Virus record (IMG/VR): IMGVR_UViG_3300009375_000001
Span: 1-64,000 of that record
From: a virus
Length of the DNA: 64,000 bases
Reading direction: 5' to 3' (one strand)
Position 1 is the first letter of the stretch, and each line of letters opens with the position of its first letter. Below are positions 1 to 7,630 of this stretch, piece after piece. The notes under the pieces are model-generated. The model had not been told where the DNA came from, ran no database searches, and saw only the letters and a list, made by a program, of their open reading frames with translations. The position numbers were made by a program, and so were the translations under genes.

Positions 1-188
1 CAAGTAGTATATGTTGTATACCACATACCATCCCAACGTTTATATATGTTTTTATCCAGTCCAACAGACTTAACTTGAGCATACACTTTTAGTATATCTC
101 TCAATGTTTGCTCTGCCTTCTTAGCATCGAATTTCCTCTCATACAATTGGACTGTTTGCATTTCTTTATAAGCTTCTTCTAAATTCAT
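1..188 (-). CDS. Partial unknown protein (N-terminal 62 residues)
   Basis: A reading frame opens at an ATG at 188 and runs off the left edge with no stop (62 codons visible). It begins MNLEEAYKEMQ and has an acidic/basic, probably helical N-terminus followed by an aromatic stretch (RWDGMWYTTYT). A GGAG ribosome site lies nine bases before the ATG, and a late-promoter box lies just upstream at 211-218, so it is probably a late gene. It follows the predicted injected-protein operon on the same strand but does not itself start with that operon's MKxF leader. I do not recognise the family. Confidence 0.6.
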   Translation of the reverse strand, partial: MNLEEAYKEMQTVQLYERKFDAKKAEQTLRDILKVYAQVKSVGLDKNIYKRWDGMWYTTYTT

Positions 189-210
189 TTCTTTTCTCCA
201 AATATACCAA

Positions 211-218
211 TATTTATA
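211..218 (-). promoter_or_regulatory. T4-type late promoter box
   Basis: Exact TATAAATA on the minus strand, between the end of the gene at 223-1521 and the ATG at 188. T4-like gp55 recognises this -10 box with the sliding clamp. It would start a transcript for the partial gene at the left edge. Confidence 0.6.
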
Positions 219-222
219 ATAA

Positions 223-1521
223 TTATACTTTCAATTTTTGATTGCTTGTTTTGAAGTCTTTCTTCCTCATCACAGTTTTAGCAACCAAATCAAACTCATC
301 CATATCTGGATCGTATTTTAATACAAATGGCATATTTATATCTGTTTGTAAATCATTCAATACTGCTTGAGCATCGTCACCCATCTTAGCAATTTTCTTA
401 CCATGTTTCTTATATGTTTGTTTGAATAGACGTGTCAATTCAGCAACACTAATTTCTTTACCGTTACGTTTATCGTTCACCCTATCAAGGAAATGACGAG
501 TAAATTCAATATCAATACCAACTTTAGCAAAGATTTTGTCAGCAAAACGTTCAACATCGTTTAAGTTTGCTTTAGTGATTTGCTCGTCAAATTGTTCGAA
601 ACTTTCATAACGTGTTTTTCTATCAAGAACTTTCTTTAATTCTTTAACACTAATACCAACCATTTGTGCCGCTTTTGATAAAGCAAGTCCTTTAGGATTG
701 GCGATAATAACACCTGATGATTGTTGTGCTTGAGGATTTTTGTTGTAGTTCTTAACCATTTTATGGTAAATCTTCAATGCCTGTTTATACTTCTTTTCGT
801 GTACAGCACGGTTGAAGGTATGCATCGTTTTCTTACCAATGATTGCTTTGAACATATCTTTCAATGTTCCTTCGTCTAATTCGCCTGGAGTGTTTTTCTT
901 GTATTCTTTAGTAGTTTCGTCAGTACCCATTTCAAGATATTCATTGATACCCATACCAGACTTAACATCATTGAAGAATTTCTCACCATCTTGTTTAGAA
1001 GCAGATTTAGGAAGTCCTTTCATAAATGATTTCATATCACCATTCTTAACGTGGTTTCGCATATCAGTACCAGATACGCCAGCTTTACGATTACCAGAAC
1101 TAATCACTTCAAATTTATCAAAGTTATATGATTTCTTTGGATCTTCGTGGTTTATATAAGGTCGCATACTCTTTTCAAATTCATCTGCCCTATCACTACC
1201 TACAACCATAGTTACGTCTTTATAACCTTGGTCAGATAACCATTTTAATATTTGAAATGGTGTTTTTAATGTAGTATTCTTAACGATAGTTGCTTTAGGG
1301 AAAAACTTCTTTAACCACTTAGTTTTTGTATTATAATCTAATGGGTTCTTTTTAGGCTCATTGGATTGTGAGGTAAACACCATTCCAATACCACCTTTTG
1401 ATTTCTTAACAACGAAGTCAATCAACTCACCGTGTCCTTTAGTTATAGGATTAAATCTACCAAACGTAAACACGACTGGTTTATTCTTTGCTTCTTCTAA
1501 ATGTTGTTTAAATGTTAACAT
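223..1521 (-). CDS. Nucleotidyltransferase-domain protein with capsid-targeting-like leader
   Basis: 432 aa. Residues 1-10 (MLTFKQHLEE, then A11) match the T4 internal-protein leader, with a good gp21-type cleavage site L-E-E|A. The next ~140 residues look like a HxGH-class nucleotidyltransferase: GRFNPITKGHGEL is the adenylyl/cytidylyltransferase signature, VVGSDRADEF follows, and ISSGNRKAGVSGTDMR looks like the nucleotide-binding loop. The last ~130 residues (FTRHFLDRVNDKRNGK through KTVMRKKDFKTSNQKLKV) form a separate conserved-looking basic domain of unknown role. It is the last gene of a coupled operon (1-base TAATG overlap with the gene before it). Inferred role: packaged in the capsid and injected, where it would transfer a nucleotide to an unknown host or phage target. 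The substrate cannot be told. Confidence 0.75.
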   Translation of the reverse strand: MLTFKQHLEEAKNKPVVFTFGRFNPITKGHGELIDFVVKKSKGGIGMVFTSQSNEPKKNPLDYNTKTKWLKKFFPKATIVKNTTLKTPFQILKWLSDQGYKDVTMVVGSDRADEFEKSMRPYINHEDPKKSYNFDKFEVISSGNRKAGVSGTDMRNHVKNGDMKSFMKGLPKSASKQDGEKFFNDVKSGMGINEYLEMGTDETTKEYKKNTPGELDEGTLKDMFKAIIGKKTMHTFNRAVHEKKYKQALKIYHKMVKNYNKNPQAQQSSGVIIANPKGLALSKAAQMVGISVKELKKVLDRKTRYESFEQFDEQITKANLNDVERFADKIFAKVGIDIEFTRHFLDRVNDKRNGKEISVAELTRLFKQTYKKHGKKIAKMGDDAQAVLNDLQTDINMPFVLKYDPDMDEFDLVAKTVMRKKDFKTSNQKLKV

Positions 1522-2525
1522 TATAACTTACTCCTTTGTGATATCGGCATCTTCCAGAACGAACCGTCCTTCATTGCCTTTGCCTTCTTAACACTCCACA
1601 TTGTTTGGATTTTCATAGTTTGTCCGTACATTTTATGAAATAATTTTGCCACTGTTTTTGCTGATTTATCAAATGCTTTCTTATCTTGTTTTAAAGCGGC
1701 ATCAATCATAGCATCATTATGCTTACGCATTGCATCATCACTCTTATTCTTACCAGCAACTTTACCCGCTTTAGATGCAGTACCTTGATTTTTAAAACCT
1801 TTTATACCAGATTGACTATCGTCACGTTTTATTGCTTCTTTTAATGGATTAAATTTTGCTTTTACTTTATTACCAATACCCAATACAATTGCACCAATAA
1901 ACTGAACAGATGATGGTCCAGGCCATGGGAACGATAATCCAATAACACCAGTGATGAATAACGTCAATAACTTAGCACCTTCAGGACCACCGAAGATAGT
2001 TGCCAACGAGAACTTACCAGCAAGTGCAGAAAGAATATCACCCATATCAAAGTCATAACCAACATCACCAGTGAATGTCATATTGAACCAAATATATATT
2101 AACATACCCGATACAACCACACCACCCATACGTTTGGTTTTTTTGTGTGTCTTTAGATACTCATCCAACTTTGCTAATTCTTTAGTAGTCCATTTACCAA
2201 CAACTGTATTTGACATATAATCAAATATAACTTTTTGAACCGTTTTAAATGCTTTCCAACCAGCTTTCATGATCTTAAAGATTCTATCAAAAGACCATTT
2301 TATTGCCTTGAAGAATTGAAATACAACCTTTTCCTTAAAGAAATTAACCATATCATTAAAGTTCTTTTTAAGAATAACGGCAACGTTTTTAACAAACTCT
2401 ACCTTTTTCTTAATAAAACTAGGCATAGCAAGTTCATTAAGGTTAGTACCATTTTCATAATGTGTAAGGGCTTCTACAAATAAATTGTATTCATAATCCT
2501 TATCAAATTGTGCAAATGATTTCAT
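1521..2525 (-). CDS. Predicted internal/injected membrane-active protein
   Basis: 334 aa, function not recognised. It starts MKSFAQFDKD, resembling the leaders of its neighbours, but lacks their [L/I]xE at residues 8-10; weaker candidate processing sites are FVE|A at 16-18 and LNE at 29-31. Residues 35-130 are strongly basic and amphipathic. Hydrophobic segments follow at about 133-151, 185-199 and 206-219, the last two flanking a Pro/Trp-rich turn, then a Lys-rich C-terminus. This suggests a membrane-inserting protein, possibly one that passes from the head into the cell envelope. The stop is one base before the next gene's ATG and it shares the late operon with four other predicted internal proteins. 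Confidence 0.65.
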   Translation of the reverse strand: MKSFAQFDKDYEYNLFVEALTHYENGTNLNELAMPSFIKKKVEFVKNVAVILKKNFNDMVNFFKEKVVFQFFKAIKWSFDRIFKIMKAGWKAFKTVQKVIFDYMSNTVVGKWTTKELAKLDEYLKTHKKTKRMGGVVVSGMLIYIWFNMTFTGDVGYDFDMGDILSALAGKFSLATIFGGPEGAKLLTLFITGVIGLSFPWPGPSSVQFIGAIVLGIGNKVKAKFNPLKEAIKRDDSQSGIKGFKNQGTASKAGKVAGKNKSDDAMRKHNDAMIDAALKQDKKAFDKSAKTVAKLFHKMYGQTMKIQTMWSVKKAKAMKDGSFWKMPISQRSKL

Positions 2526-2526
2526 A

Positions 2527-3126
2527 TTATTGTTTAATTCTATACTTCTTAATAAGTTTATCCATCACTTTAACGTGTTCTGCAGTCCATCTAGCATTAC
2601 TTGGGTTTACGAACTTTGGACCTAATTTATCAACATACTTACTCCACTCAATAGCAGCCTTTACGTTGTCTGCGTCAATAAGTCTGTCCAACTTATTTTC
2701 CATATCCTTTTGTGGAGATAGTCCTTCGGTAACATATTCTTCTTTAAGTTTCCTTAATGAGTTATTTGCTAATATTGAAATGAAGTTGATTTTAGCATTA
2801 ACTAATGATTGTAATGCTTCTTTAGGTAAAGAATCAATCATTGCTCTCATCTTTTTATATGTATCACTTGATGGGTCGATTTTCTTAATTCCTGCATAAT
2901 CTTTCTTTAGTTGTGCAAGTTGTTTAGAAGTAAATTCCATTTCATTAAGTTCAACCCCTTCTTTCATTGCTTTGATTTTCTTCCACACATCGTCAAGTTC
3001 CTTACGAACTTCCATTTGATTAGGTGAATTTGAAACCATTTTCATCGCTTTCAAAAATAGTTGAACTTTCTTTTTTTCTAATGAAGATAGCGATTCTTCT
3101 TTTATATGTTGTTTGAATGTTTTCAT
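2527..3126 (-). CDS. Predicted internal head protein, unknown function
   Basis: 199 aa, helical and charged, with no enzyme motif. The leader MKTFKQHIKE (residues 1-10) places I-x-E exactly where T4 internal proteins are cut by the prohead protease. The segment ELNEMEFTSKQLAQLKKDYA near residue 60 has another LNE, so further processing is possible. The ATG overlaps the previous gene's stop (ATGA), showing translational coupling. No cysteines, signal peptide or membrane segment were seen. Packaging in the capsid is inferred from the leader and the operon context; what it does after entry is unknown. Confidence 0.65.
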   Translation of the reverse strand: MKTFKQHIKEESLSSLEKKKVQLFLKAMKMVSNSPNQMEVRKELDDVWKKIKAMKEGVELNEMEFTSKQLAQLKKDYAGIKKIDPSSDTYKKMRAMIDSLPKEALQSLVNAKINFISILANNSLRKLKEEYVTEGLSPQKDMENKLDRLIDADNVKAAIEWSKYVDKLGPKFVNPSNARWTAEHVKVMDKLIKKYRIKQ

Positions 3127-4007
3127 AATGGCACCCTTACCTTAATTGAACCACCAGTAATAGTATCAATAACTGATCCAGATAGTTTTGGTTTATAGTA
3201 TAATTCTAATGTGTCTATGTTGAAAAAGAAATATTTCATTTTATGTGCAGATAGTTTTGCTTCTAAACCAGTTTCTATTTCATCATATCCTTTTATCTTT
3301 GTGTATTCTGTAGTCGCTAACGTCTTTAATTTACTAAGTATATCCTTATCAGTTAGTTTACCAATAGTTTTACCTTGGAAAATAACTTTTTGGTTTTTAA
3401 AAACATTAATATCTAGTTTTTCATAACCAGCAGCAACTGAAGGATCGAACCCTTTTAAATGCTTTTTAAGTGATGTCATTTCACCACGGTCGATTTTTGA
3501 TAACATTTCATCATTGTTAATTTCATCTATATAGAATTTTGCAACCTTATATAAAGCCTTAATTTCTTTTAATGTATTAATTAATGCACCACGACTGTCA
3601 ACACCTAATCTAAAATTATATGCAAACAAATTCTTATCTACTTTTGTTGCCTTAACTTCAATTTTATGTGTACCTAATTCAACATCAAAGTTTGAACGTC
3701 CACCACCAATAGTTACGTTATCAGATAAGTAAGCAAGTAAAACTTCGCCAGGACCAACCCCTTTAGGCACATCATTAAATATCTTTGTAAAAATAGCTTT
3801 ATTTTTAGTAAGTGCCTTATTAAATTCAGTAACAAACTTTTCAGGTGTAGTTGCTGAAATTTTACCAACGTCTTTAGTTATTTTATGTTTTGCGTTAATT
3901 AACTCTCTTAATTCTTCGGTTTTACTTTTATCAGCGGCTAATGTCAAAACATCACTTGATGATTTTGTACGTGCCTTTTCAGTAATAAACTCATTAAATT
4001 TTTTCAT
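3123..4007 (-). CDS. PD-(D/E)xK nuclease-like protein with capsid-targeting leader
   Basis: 294 aa from the ATG at 4007. This start is chosen because GGGTG lies nine bases upstream and the protein then opens MKKFNEFITE (residues 1-10), the T4-type leader with I-x-E at 8-10; an upstream ATG at 4022 has no ribosome site. Residues 103-121 carry GRSNFDVELGTHKIEVKAT, i.e. D108...E117-V-K119 on two strands, the layout of a PD-(D/E)xK nuclease core, preceded by a GPGE turn. Inferred: a packaged DNA nuclease injected to act on host DNA or rival DNA. The remaining catalytic residues cannot be assigned by eye, so the nuclease call is moderate. Confidence 0.65.
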   Translation of the reverse strand: MKKFNEFITEKARTKSSSDVLTLAADKSKTEELRELINAKHKITKDVGKISATTPEKFVTEFNKALTKNKAIFTKIFNDVPKGVGPGEVLLAYLSDNVTIGGGRSNFDVELGTHKIEVKATKVDKNLFAYNFRLGVDSRGALINTLKEIKALYKVAKFYIDEINNDEMLSKIDRGEMTSLKKHLKGFDPSVAAGYEKLDINVFKNQKVIFQGKTIGKLTDKDILSKLKTLATTEYTKIKGYDEIETGLEAKLSAHKMKYFFFNIDTLELYYKPKLSGSVIDTITGGSIKVRVPL

Positions 4008-4009
4008 AT

Positions 4010-5233
4010 TTATTTCACCCATTGTTTTACTGCATTGAAGTTATTTTTACTAAACTCCAATCTATTAACTAATTTAACTGCACTGTTTGATAATGTATCA
4101 ATAGCAACAAAACCCTCTGGTCCTGTAGTCTTATAACCAGTATCAGTCTTAATAAATGCAGGTATTTGATTGACTGTTTCTAATTTCTTAACAATTAACA
4201 TTTTAATATCAATAACATCATCGTGCCATTGTAATGTATGTGAGAATGTACCAGCAGATTTACGGAAATCTTTAATAACATCTTCTAATTGTTTTTTCTT
4301 CTTCTCTTTACCCTTTTCGCTCTTTAATTTAGCAATTTTCTTTTCATAATCTGCACGGATAAAGTCAATGAATGTACCAACAGATTTCTGTTTATTAGTA
4401 AACCTTTCACCACGTCTAACTTGTGCATTTATATAAATCTTAACCATCTTTGACACTTCAGTCTTACCAAATAATATACTCATATCTTTATCATTTAATA
4501 ATTTCAACTCTTTATGTGCGTGTTTTAGTTTTGTCTGAATTGTCTTATATTCAGTAGTGGTTAATGTAGCAGAACCAGAAACATCCCTAAAGTTTGTGTC
4601 AGTAAACCAAACATCTTTATGTTGTGTAAATGCTTTTAGATTAATTTTAAACTGTGCCTTTAAATTACTGATTGCATCACCAGTGTATGTGGTATGCCAA
4701 ATAACACCAACTTTAGATGAAGTTATTTTACTTTCTAAATCACCACCTGTAGGTACTGCATATGTAATTGTGTTGGGGGTAAATGTAGTGTATGTTTCAC
4801 CATCAATCTTTTCTTTTTTAAGGTCTTCTGGTGAAAACATAAAATCACCTTGATATATACCTTTTTTTATAATTTTAGGGAAATGTTTTAAAGCGTCTTT
4901 TAATTTGGTGGCAAGACCACCTGAATGGTTCTTATCAATATCTGCGTCTGTGTAATTGATTTTTGGTGTTTTATTGAATAATGATTTAGTACCTACAAAA
5001 AACTTACCGTTTTCTGGGTCAATACCAGCAACCACAGCTGGTGCTCCATCAACCTTTGCCTGAATATTTACTGCACGTTTAGAGTGTCCTTCTAAAGAAT
5101 GTGTAACATCATCTAAAATTTTAAGGGCAGATTCTGCTCCTGATTTACCAAAATCAAAGATAGCATCCTCTACGTGCTCTAAATGTGTTAGAGGGACTGC
5201 CTTTTCTTGTAAATAGGTTTTGAAACTTTTCAT
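4010..5233 (-). CDS. Ligase-like nucleotidyltransferase-fold protein with capsid-targeting leader
   Basis: 407 aa. Leader MKSFKTYLQE (L8-x-E10|K) as in T4 internal proteins. K60-V-D-G63 resembles motif I (KxDG) of covalent nucleotidyltransferases (DNA/RNA ligases, capping enzymes). VGTKSLFNK (80-88), YQGDFMFS (127-134) and SKVGVIWHTTY (173-183) sit where motifs Ia, III and IV are expected. Lys-rich helices fill residues 260-330. It is the first gene of the injected-protein operon, with a late promoter box at 5266-5273. Known: KxDG enzymes form a lysyl-AMP or lysyl-GMP intermediate. Inferred: an injected ligase or a protein/nucleic-acid adenylylating enzyme. It could also be a non-catalytic relative; similar large proteins occur in marine phages without assigned function. 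Confidence 0.65.
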   Translation of the reverse strand: MKSFKTYLQEKAVPLTHLEHVEDAIFDFGKSGAESALKILDDVTHSLEGHSKRAVNIQAKVDGAPAVVAGIDPENGKFFVGTKSLFNKTPKINYTDADIDKNHSGGLATKLKDALKHFPKIIKKGIYQGDFMFSPEDLKKEKIDGETYTTFTPNTITYAVPTGGDLESKITSSKVGVIWHTTYTGDAISNLKAQFKINLKAFTQHKDVWFTDTNFRDVSGSATLTTTEYKTIQTKLKHAHKELKLLNDKDMSILFGKTEVSKMVKIYINAQVRRGERFTNKQKSVGTFIDFIRADYEKKIAKLKSEKGKEKKKKQLEDVIKDFRKSAGTFSHTLQWHDDVIDIKMLIVKKLETVNQIPAFIKTDTGYKTTGPEGFVAIDTLSNSAVKLVNRLEFSKNNFNAVKQWVK

Positions 5234-5265
5234 TTTTACACACCGTAAAAAATATCTAATAACAC

Positions 5266-5273
5266 TATTTATA
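5266..5273 (-). promoter_or_regulatory. T4-type late promoter box for the injected-protein operon
   Basis: Exact TATAAATA on the minus strand, 33 bases upstream of the ATG at 5233. It lies at the 3' end of the MTA/SAH nucleosidase gene and marks a switch from the replication block to a late operon. Confidence 0.7.
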
Positions 5274-5886
5274 ATAAATTCGGTTTAAGTATATCCTTCA
5301 AAATGTCAATAGAGTTATCCATTGCAATATTCAAGTTATCAAACATAACATCGACACTGACCCCATCAACATTATCACTAACCCCTTTGATTATAATTGT
5401 GTTAATATTAAAACTTTCACATACTTTCGCAACTGCGAAACCTTCCATATCAATAAGATCATACGTTGTGTTTGGTGTTTCTGTTGCAAATGTATCACCA
5501 GTTATTAAACTCTTAACTTCAACATCCAAGTATGTTGGTACAGAACATTCTACTTTATTATACAACACATCTTGATATTCTTCAAATGGTACAAAAGTAT
5601 CCCACTGTCTTACTTTATTGATTACAAATGCAGAGCCAGGTTCAACCTCTTTTATTCCACCTGCAATACCAATATTAATAACAGCATCTACATTATATGA
5701 GTAAATAAGTGTTGTTGTTGCCTGTGCAGACAACACTTTACCTATATCAGAATGTATTAAAATAATGTTCTTATTCTTATTTGTCCATATTTGTTGTCCA
5801 CCATAAACAACTTCTTTTTTAAGGTGCAACGAGGTTACTATTTTACAAACTTCCTCCTTCATTGCACATACTATACCATACTTCAT
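5269..5886 (-). CDS. mtnN: 5'-methylthioadenosine/S-adenosylhomocysteine nucleosidase
   Basis: 205 aa. Family hallmarks are all present: GIVCAMKEE at the N-terminus (catalytic glutamate), SDIGKVLSAQATT, INIGIAGG, TGDTF, the DMEGFAVAKVC substrate-binding segment and KGVSDNVD with the catalytic aspartate. The enzyme hydrolyses MTA and SAH to adenine and a thioribose or homocysteine, relieving product inhibition of SAM-dependent reactions. The start overlaps the gp41 stop (ATGA), so it is expressed with replication genes. It is slightly shorter than bacterial homologues. As a phage-borne metabolic gene it may help salvage adenine or support methylation during infection. Confidence 0.9.
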   Translation of the reverse strand: MKYGIVCAMKEEVCKIVTSLHLKKEVVYGGQQIWTNKNKNIILIHSDIGKVLSAQATTTLIYSYNVDAVINIGIAGGIKEVEPGSAFVINKVRQWDTFVPFEEYQDVLYNKVECSVPTYLDVEVKSLITGDTFATETPNTTYDLIDMEGFAVAKVCESFNINTIIIKGVSDNVDGVSVDVMFDNLNIAMDNSIDILKDILKPNLL

Positions 5887-7274
5887 ACTTTAAAATCCTT
5901 GAATGCTTTTTGCTTCTTTTCTCCTTTACTTGTAGCAAATACACTTTGATTCACATCATCTTCAACATCATTACCCATTATGTCTTTTTGTGCATCTTGT
6001 TCTACATCATACCACTTCATTTTTGCTTTGTTGATACCAATAACAAATCGTTTGTTCATATTTTCATCACCATAACGATTCTTTAACTGTTTAACCATTA
6101 CTTGGTTTAATTCTTGTAATTCCTCAGTTGCAATTAAGGCAAGGAATAAGTCAGCAGTAGCAGGTAAACCAAATGATTCAGATGTATCTTCAAGACCCAT
6201 ATCAGATGAACTAAAACCTGTTCTATTAACCTGTGTAGCAGACCAAATAGGAACGTTAAATTCAACAGCAAGTCCTCTTAATTCTTCTGCGATTGCTTTA
6301 ACATATGTATAACTATTAACATTATTAGAACCGTTTAATCTTTGTGAAGCACAAATGTTTAGATAATCAATATAAATGATGTCTGGTACAAAGTTCTTTT
6401 TCAATGCCAATTCTTTTAATAAATGTCTGAAATGACCAGCATGGGCAGTTGATGTAGGGTATTCCTTAACGATTAACTTACCTTTAGTTTTTGATTGAAT
6501 ATTCTCAATTTTCTTAGAATAGCGTTCAAATGACAAATCCTTCAAACTATCAACTTCAACATCCATTAGGTTAGCATCAATACGTTCAGCAATACGTTCC
6601 TCTGCCATTTCAGCAGTAATGTATAATACATTTTTACCAAGTGTTAAATTTGATGCCGCCATATGACACATACCGATTGTTTTACCAACACCAGTTCCCG
6701 CCATTAAAATGTTCAATGTTTTACGTGGAATACCACCTTTAGTAATCTTGTTTAGATATTCAATATCAAACGGAATACGTTCCTCTTTACGTTGATAAAA
6801 CTCAAATCGTTCTTCTGCATTGTCAAGGAAATCATGTCCAATATGTGTATCAAAAGAAACTGCAAGTGCATTTGATAATAATTCAGGAATAGACCCTTCA
6901 GATTGTTTACTATCTTCGTCGTCAATAATATTAATTGACTCCATAATAGCATTATAAACGGCTTTATCTTTACAAAACTTCTCAGTTTCATCAAGCAACC
7001 AATCTTCGTTAGTTTCTTCTTTAGAAAGTGAATTTACTAAAGCAGACGTTTCATCATACGCATTAGAAGATAAATCGTTACGTTCATCAACAGAAATTGT
7101 AAGTGCTTCTTTAGTTGGTACTGCATTATATTTAGCGTAAAATCTTTGTATCTCATTAAATACAATTTTATCACTATTTGTTTGAAAGTAATCGTCCTTT
7201 AAAAAAACAATTACTTTTCTTGCATAGTCTTCATTATATATTAAATTGGATAGAATTGTATTTTCAATCGACAA
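5883..7274 (-). CDS. 41: Replicative DNA helicase gp41 (DnaB-like)
   Basis: 463 aa, close to the T4 gp41 length. RecA-type core with Walker A AGTGVGKTIG, Walker B DIIYIDYLN and a C-terminal arginine-rich region; the N-terminus (ENTILSNLIYNEDYARKVIVFLK) is typical of this family. It is the hexameric 5'-3' helicase of the phage replisome. The only start that keeps the conserved N-terminus is a TTG at 7274, preceded by a GGGGTG ribosome site; it overlaps the preceding small gene by 11 bases. Order uvsX-small genes-41 is as in T4, where gene 40 lies between. Confidence 0.93.
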   Translation of the reverse strand: MSIENTILSNLIYNEDYARKVIVFLKDDYFQTNSDKIVFNEIQRFYAKYNAVPTKEALTISVDERNDLSSNAYDETSALVNSLSKEETNEDWLLDETEKFCKDKAVYNAIMESINIIDDEDSKQSEGSIPELLSNALAVSFDTHIGHDFLDNAEERFEFYQRKEERIPFDIEYLNKITKGGIPRKTLNILMAGTGVGKTIGMCHMAASNLTLGKNVLYITAEMAEERIAERIDANLMDVEVDSLKDLSFERYSKKIENIQSKTKGKLIVKEYPTSTAHAGHFRHLLKELALKKNFVPDIIYIDYLNICASQRLNGSNNVNSYTYVKAIAEELRGLAVEFNVPIWSATQVNRTGFSSSDMGLEDTSESFGLPATADLFLALIATEELQELNQVMVKQLKNRYGDENMNKRFVIGINKAKMKWYDVEQDAQKDIMGNDVEDDVNQSVFATSKGEKKQKAFKDFKV

Positions 7275-7476
7275 AAGGACACCCCGAGTTATTAAGTATT
7301 TCTTTAGTTATTAAACTTGAAAGTATTTCATTAATTTCAACATCGTAACTTGAAACATCAATGTTTTCTTCAACTGCATTGTAACTATATGATATATTAT
7401 TACCAACCAAACCTAAATCAAAGATGGCAATTTCAGTACCATCTTTAGTACGTATATAAAATAATTCATTATCCAA
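7264..7476 (-). CDS. Small hypothetical protein upstream of gp41
   Basis: 70 aa, acidic, no recognised family. Starts at a TTG (7476) with an AGGAG ribosome site six bases before; the nearby ATG is out of frame. Its end overlaps the gp41 start, and its start lies inside the end of the 53-residue gene before it, so the three are translationally coupled. The sequence is beta-rich with a ...NNSGCPFVD terminus. The position corresponds to T4 gene 40, but no similarity to gp40 is claimed. Confidence 0.55.
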   Translation of the reverse strand: MDNELFYIRTKDGTEIAIFDLGLVGNNISYSYNAVEENIDVSSYDVEINEILSSLITKEILNNSGCPFVD

Positions 7477-7630
7477 CTATCTCTCCTGTATCTGTACGTT
7501 TCTGCGCCCGTGTTGGTAGATTATATGTCCAATACCCCCAACCCTTTTCTTCGCAAATCTTTTCTGCACGTTTCTTTTCTTCTAAATCTGCATCACTTAA
7601 TGTATATCTTCTAGCAGTCTTTTTACTCAT
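7469..7630 (-). CDS. Short basic protein between uvsX and gp41
   Basis: A 53-codon frame not large enough to be called automatically. ATG at 7630 overlaps the end of uvsX (stop at 7623-7625); stop at 7469-7471 overlaps the next gene. It begins MSKKTARRYTLSDADLEEKKRAEK and contains KGWGYWTYN. The charged helix followed by an aromatic patch and a tight fit between two overlapping genes argue that it is real. Function unknown; the upstream genes suggest a replication or recombination setting. Confidence 0.55.
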   Translation of the reverse strand: MSKKTARRYTLSDADLEEKKRAEKICEEKGWGYWTYNLPTRAQKRTDTGEIVG

